Assembly (NCBI GenBank): GCA_963743015.1
Contig: CAVUOD010000031.1
Location: 186,001-250,000, forward strand
DNA length: 64,000 bases
Direction of reading: 5' to 3'
Source: CAVSRC01 sp963743015
GTDB lineage: Bacteria; Pseudomonadota; Alphaproteobacteria; Rhizobiales; Kaistiaceae
The notes under the pieces were generated by a model. The model worked only from the letters and a program-made list of their open reading frames with translations. It did no database searches and was not told the origin of the DNA. A program made the position numbers and the translations under genes. Positions within the stretch are counted from its first letter, which is position 1. Each line of letters opens with the position of its first letter. Of the stretch, positions 59,851 through 64,000 are shown one piece after another.

Positions 59851-61653
59851 ATGGGTTCAAAAGGACGATTCGTGCCGCACTCAGACGGGAAGGCGAGGGT
59901 GTTCGTGTCGGCCGCTCGGGAGCCGGTCGACCGCTCCAAGGATGCGCCGCTCGATACCGGCACCATCCTGGCTGCGGTCGGCGGGGTCGCCTATGAGTGG
60001 ACCATCGCCGACGACCGGATCCGCTGGGGCGCGGGAGCGGCCGAGGTGCTCGGCGTGCCGTCAATCGATACGATAGCGACGGGACGCGATTTCGCCGTCC
60101 TGCTCGATCCGGCCAGCACGATCAGCCGTCATAACGCGGTGCTCAATTCCAACGGCACCGACGATGGCGCCGGCGTCTCCTATGAGGTCCAGTACGTCCT
60201 GCTGCCGGAGCGCGGACAGGGCAAGAAGCGCCTGATCATCGAGGATGCCGGCCGCTGGTATGCCGGCGAAAACGGGCAGGTCGCCCGAGCGCGCGGCGTC
60301 GTGCGCGTGATCAACGAGCGCGCCGAGCGCGAGGAACGGCGTGCCTTCCTGTCGCGCTATGACGAGCTCACCGGCTTCTTCAATCGCACCCACCTGCTGA
60401 CCGTGCTGGGCGAGGCCATCGCCGAGGCCAAGCGGCTGAGGACCTCGCTCTCCTTCCTGATCGTCGCCATCGACAATTTCCGGGCGATCAACGAGGCCTA
60501 CGATTTCGACACGGCCGACCAGGTGTTTGCCGCCGTCGGCCGCCGCATCCGGGCGGAGCTCAGGGAAGGCGACGCCATCGGGCGCTACTCCGGCAACAAG
60601 CTCGGCATCGTTCTGATGAACTGCTCGGAGAGCGACATGCACGCGGCAGCCGAGCGATTCCACGCCGTGGTTCGCCGCGACATCATCACCACCGAGACCA
60701 GCGCGGTGGCGGTGACGGTCTCCATCGGCGGCGTCAACCTGCCCCGTCACGGGCGCACCGTGCGCGAAGCGATGGCACGGGCGCAGGAGGGACTGCACTT
60801 CGCGCGCAAGCGCGGCTACGGCCATTTCGTCGCCTATGCGCCGGTGCCCGCCCGCGAGGAGCGCCAGCGGGTGAACGCAGCGCTGTCGAGCGAACTGGTG
60901 GCGGCGCTGAACGACAAGCGGCTCAAGCTGTCGTTCCAGCCGGTGGTCGATGTCGCCTCGCGCGCAGTGGTCTTTCACGAGGGCCTGCTGCGCCTCGAAC
61001 GGGTGGACGGGTCGGTCGCTACGGCCGAGGATTTCATCGAGCTGTGCGAGAGCCTCGGCCTGATCCGAATGATCGATCACTATGTGCTGGCGCGCACGCT
61101 GGAGGCGCTGGAGGCGGCGCCCGAGGCACGCATTTCGGTCAATATCTCCGCCGAGACGGTGGGCGATGCGGGATGGCTGTCGCTGATCGCCGCGGCCGTC
61201 GCCCGCCGGCCCGACCTGTCGAGCCGCCTGATCGTCGAGATCACCGAGACCGCCGTGATCCGCAACCTCGACGAGGCGGCGAGCTTCGTCGCGACGCTCC
61301 ACGATCTCGGCTGTCCGCTGGCGCTCGACGATTTCGGCGCCGGTTTCTCGTCGTTCCGCAGCCTGAGATCGCTCCAGGCCGACATCATCAAGATCGCCGG
61401 CGTCTTCCTCAGGGACCTGCAGAACAGCCCCGACGATCAGGTCTTCATCAAGGCGCTGGTCGCCATCGCCCGCAATTTCGACATGAAGGTGGTCGCCGAG
61501 TGGGTCGAGGACGAGGCCACGGCGGCGCTGCTCGGCGAGTTCGGCGTCGATATGATCCAGGGCAACCTGATCGGAGCGGCGACGTCACAATGGCCGTGGG
61601 GCCCGCGGCGGCCCGATCGCGCGATGCGCCCGGCCGGCCAGCCGGCTGCCTGA
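59851..61653 (+). CDS. GGDEF/EAL protein with degenerate GGDEF and probably active EAL domain
   Basis: About 600 residues. The N-terminal 120 residues look like a PAS-type sensor (WTIADDRIRWGAGAAEVLGV). The GGDEF domain (RYDELTGFFNRTHLLTVLGE) has GRYSGNKLGIVL where the catalytic GGDEF should be, so no cyclase activity is expected. The EAL domain keeps the catalytic residues: Glu of FHEGLLRLE, Asn of ISVNISAE, Glu of VEITETAV, the Asp pair of LALDDFGAGFSS, Lys of IIKIAG and Glu of VVAEWVEDE. It is therefore a likely c-di-GMP phosphodiesterase, cytoplasmic. ATG 59851; a TTG at 59806 is possible. Confidence 0.9.
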   Translation: MGSKGRFVPHSDGKARVFVSAAREPVDRSKDAPLDTGTILAAVGGVAYEWTIADDRIRWGAGAAEVLGVPSIDTIATGRDFAVLLDPASTISRHNAVLNSNGTDDGAGVSYEVQYVLLPERGQGKKRLIIEDAGRWYAGENGQVARARGVVRVINERAEREERRAFLSRYDELTGFFNRTHLLTVLGEAIAEAKRLRTSLSFLIVAIDNFRAINEAYDFDTADQVFAAVGRRIRAELREGDAIGRYSGNKLGIVLMNCSESDMHAAAERFHAVVRRDIITTETSAVAVTVSIGGVNLPRHGRTVREAMARAQEGLHFARKRGYGHFVAYAPVPAREERQRVNAALSSELVAALNDKRLKLSFQPVVDVASRAVVFHEGLLRLERVDGSVATAEDFIELCESLGLIRMIDHYVLARTLEALEAAPEARISVNISAETVGDAGWLSLIAAAVARRPDLSSRLIVEITETAVIRNLDEAASFVATLHDLGCPLALDDFGAGFSSFRSLRSLQADIIKIAGVFLRDLQNSPDDQVFIKALVAIARNFDMKVVAEWVEDEATAALLGEFGVDMIQGNLIGAATSQWPWGPRRPDRAMRPAGQPAA

Positions 61654-61656
61654 TCC

Positions 61657-62245
61657 CTACTTGTCGGTGAGCTTGTCGAGGCGCTTCTGCATCTCGTCGA
61701 GCTGGCGACGCAACGCGTCGATGTCGCCGGAATCGCCCGCCGGCCCCTTGCTCTTGTCCTCGCTGGCGCGTGGCGCCGCCGGCCCGCTCGCCGACGCCGA
61801 AGGGCAGGAACATGCGCATTGCCTGCTCGAACATCTCGGTGTTGCGGCGCACCTGATCGCCGATGACGTCGAGCGCGGCATTGGGGCCGAAGGCGCCGGC
61901 CATTTGCTTGCGCAGCTTGTCCTGGTCGCGCACCAGCGAGTTGATCGAAAAATCGAGATAGGTCGGGATGAGGTTCTGGATCGAATCGCCGTAGAAGCGG
62001 ATGAGCTGGCGCAGGAAGGTGATCGGCAGCAGGTTCTGGCCCTTGTTCTCCTGCTCGAAGATGATCTGGGTGAGCACCGAGCGCGTGATGTCCTCGCCCG
62101 TCTTGGCGTCGACCACGACGAAATCCTCGTCCTTCTTCAGCATGTCGGCGAGGTCCTCGAGCGTCACATAGGTCGAGGTGCCGGTGTTGTAGAGACGCCG
62201 GTTCGCGTATTTCTTGATTGTTGTCGGCGTCTTCTCTTTCGCCAT
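61657..62245 (-). CDS. phaR: Polyhydroxyalkanoate synthesis repressor PhaR, frameshifted
   Basis: About 195 residues from ATG 62245. N-terminal PHB/PHA-accumulation regulator domain: TIKKYANRRLYNTGTSTYVT, LEDLADMLKKDEDFVVVDAK, TGEDITRSVLTQIIFEQENK, then the second domain LPITFLRQLIRFYGDSIQN. Near 61785 the frame changes and the coiled-coil end DIDALRRQLDEMQKRLDKLT is reached; the span is 3n+1. PhaR binds PHB and represses granule-protein genes. It is divergent from phaA. Confidence 0.92.
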
Positions 62246-62511
62246 GCGCGGCCCCTTCCTGAGATGACCGCTGTTGCGGCTCTCATCACCCAGCCCCTTG
62301 CCCACGATAGGGTTTTTTTTGCAGTGCGCCAATATTTTGTGCAACGCCTCAAAAAATGTGTTGCGATGCAGCGTTAACGCGCTCGGCGATTGACATGCAG
62401 TCCGGCGCCAGTTTGTAGTCGGTCGCAGGATGCAATGGCCGCGACCTTGCGCTTGACGTCGCTTTCGCAAGTGCGGCTCCCGGGGCGGCGGACCAGCCAG
62501 GAGCGCTTTCC
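62246..62511. promoter_or_regulatory. Divergent phaR - phaA control region
   Basis: 266 bases without a gene. It holds several TGC/GCA-rich blocks close together near 62319-62382 (gcagtgc, gtgcaac, gttgcgatgcagc), the kind of sequence that PhaR proteins bind in other alphaproteobacteria, and an AT-rich core suited to the promoters. Binding is an inference. Confidence 0.45.
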
Positions 62512-63692
<1,181 letters not shown>

Positions 63693-63738
63693 ACCGCGCC
63701 ATGCTGCAAAAGAACGAAATCGCAGGGGAGGAACCGTC

Positions 63739-64000
63739 ATGGCGAAGGTCGCCATCGTCACCGGAGGGACGCGCGGCATCGGCGCGGCGATCGCGCGGAG
63801 CCTGAAAGATAGCGGTCACACGGTTGCCGCCGTCTATGCCGGCAATGACGCAGCCGCGGCGAAGTTCAGGGCGGAGAACGACATCGCCGTCTACAAGTGG
63901 GATGTCGGCGATATCGACGCCTCGGCGGCGGGCGTGAAGCAGGTCGAGGCGCGAGCTCGGCCCGGTCGCGGTGCTGGTCAACAATGCCGGCATCACACGC
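63739..64000 (+). CDS. phaB: Acetoacetyl-CoA reductase, 3'-partial, frameshifted
   Basis: Starts at ATG 63739 behind GGGGAGG: MAKVAIVTGGTRGIGAAIAR, SLKDSGHTVAAVYAGNDAAA and YKWDVGDIDASAAG. Near 63950 an added base breaks the frame; removing it gives ELGPVAVLVNNAGITR up to the window edge. This is the N-terminal third of an NADPH-dependent SDR of the PhaB type, which makes (R)-3-hydroxybutyryl-CoA. The gene continues beyond the window. Confidence 0.9.
   Translation, partial: MAKVAIVTGGTRGIGAAIARSLKDSGHTVAAVYAGNDAAAAKFRAENDIAVYKWDVGDIDASAAGVKQVEARARPGRGAGQQCRHHT

Overview
The window is high-GC bacterial chromosome, dense in genes, with ATGA start/stop overlaps and many GTG starts. The gene content points to an alphaproteobacterium of the order Hyphomicrobiales (Rhizobiales): an frcBCA-type fructose ABC transporter with its ROK regulator and PfkB kinase, phaR/phaA/phaB, an ispA - mtgA - rpmF neighbourhood, DUF1344 proteins, and several families of palindromic CCTCCCCC-type intergenic repeats. 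I cannot name the genus. No rRNA, tRNA, CRISPR array, transposase or integrase was found.

Layout. 0-5.7 kb: end of an ABC-type export permease with a HlyD-like adaptor, a carboxymuconolactone decarboxylase-like protein ending in a clear terminator, a DUF3830 protein and a SpoU/TrmH RNA methyltransferase. 5.8-10.4 kb: pyrimidine genes pyrF (-) and pyrE (+), with a lower-GC gene between them that joins a CarB-type MGS domain to a cytosine-deaminase-like amidohydrolase. 10.5-13.0 kb: a sugar-nucleotide-type dehydrogenase, a methyltransferase and an exported hydrolase. 13.2-19.5 kb: fructose locus, with kinase and ROK repressor divergent from frcB-frcC-frcA-SDR across an AT-rich double palindrome. 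19.5-24.3 kb: envelope or polysaccharide-type cluster (BcsL/CelD-like acyltransferase, FAD oxidoreductase, truncated AMP-ligase, polysaccharide deacetylase). 24.4-35.3 kb: sugar-acid enzymes (FAH family, UxaA, ribokinase), two tandem DUF1344 proteins, MarR and MerR regulators with readable operators, and an antitoxin-toxin pair (DUF1778/GNAT). 35.5-39.0 kb: pyruvate carboxylase. 39.3-53.2 kb: hydrolases, VOC and extensin-like proteins, a macro-domain protein, a 2-keto-acid decarboxylase, an AraC/GyrI regulator inside a duplicated segment, 3-hydroxybutyrate dehydrogenase, a Zur-type regulator, ispG and a YHYH protein. 53.2-57.2 kb: an accessory island full of palindromic repeats, with a DUF559 nuclease-like gene, a low-GC and heavily broken ATPase + PIN-like gene pair, and a structured, possibly non-coding element. 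57.2-64 kb: ispA, mtgA, rpmF, a GGDEF/EAL protein, then phaR divergent from phaA-phaB, which runs off the edge.

Sequence quality matters when reading this window. About a dozen otherwise intact genes, including ispG and phaA, carry a frameshift, and in nearly every case the gene length is 3n+1 or 3n+2 in a way that fits added single bases. These look like residual insertion errors of the assembly. I annotate such genes over their full span and say where the frame changes. Two cases may be real biology and are treated separately: the in-frame amber codon in the DUF1778 antitoxin at 34938-34940 and the dense disruption of the ATPase/PIN-like pair at 54.1-55.9 kb.
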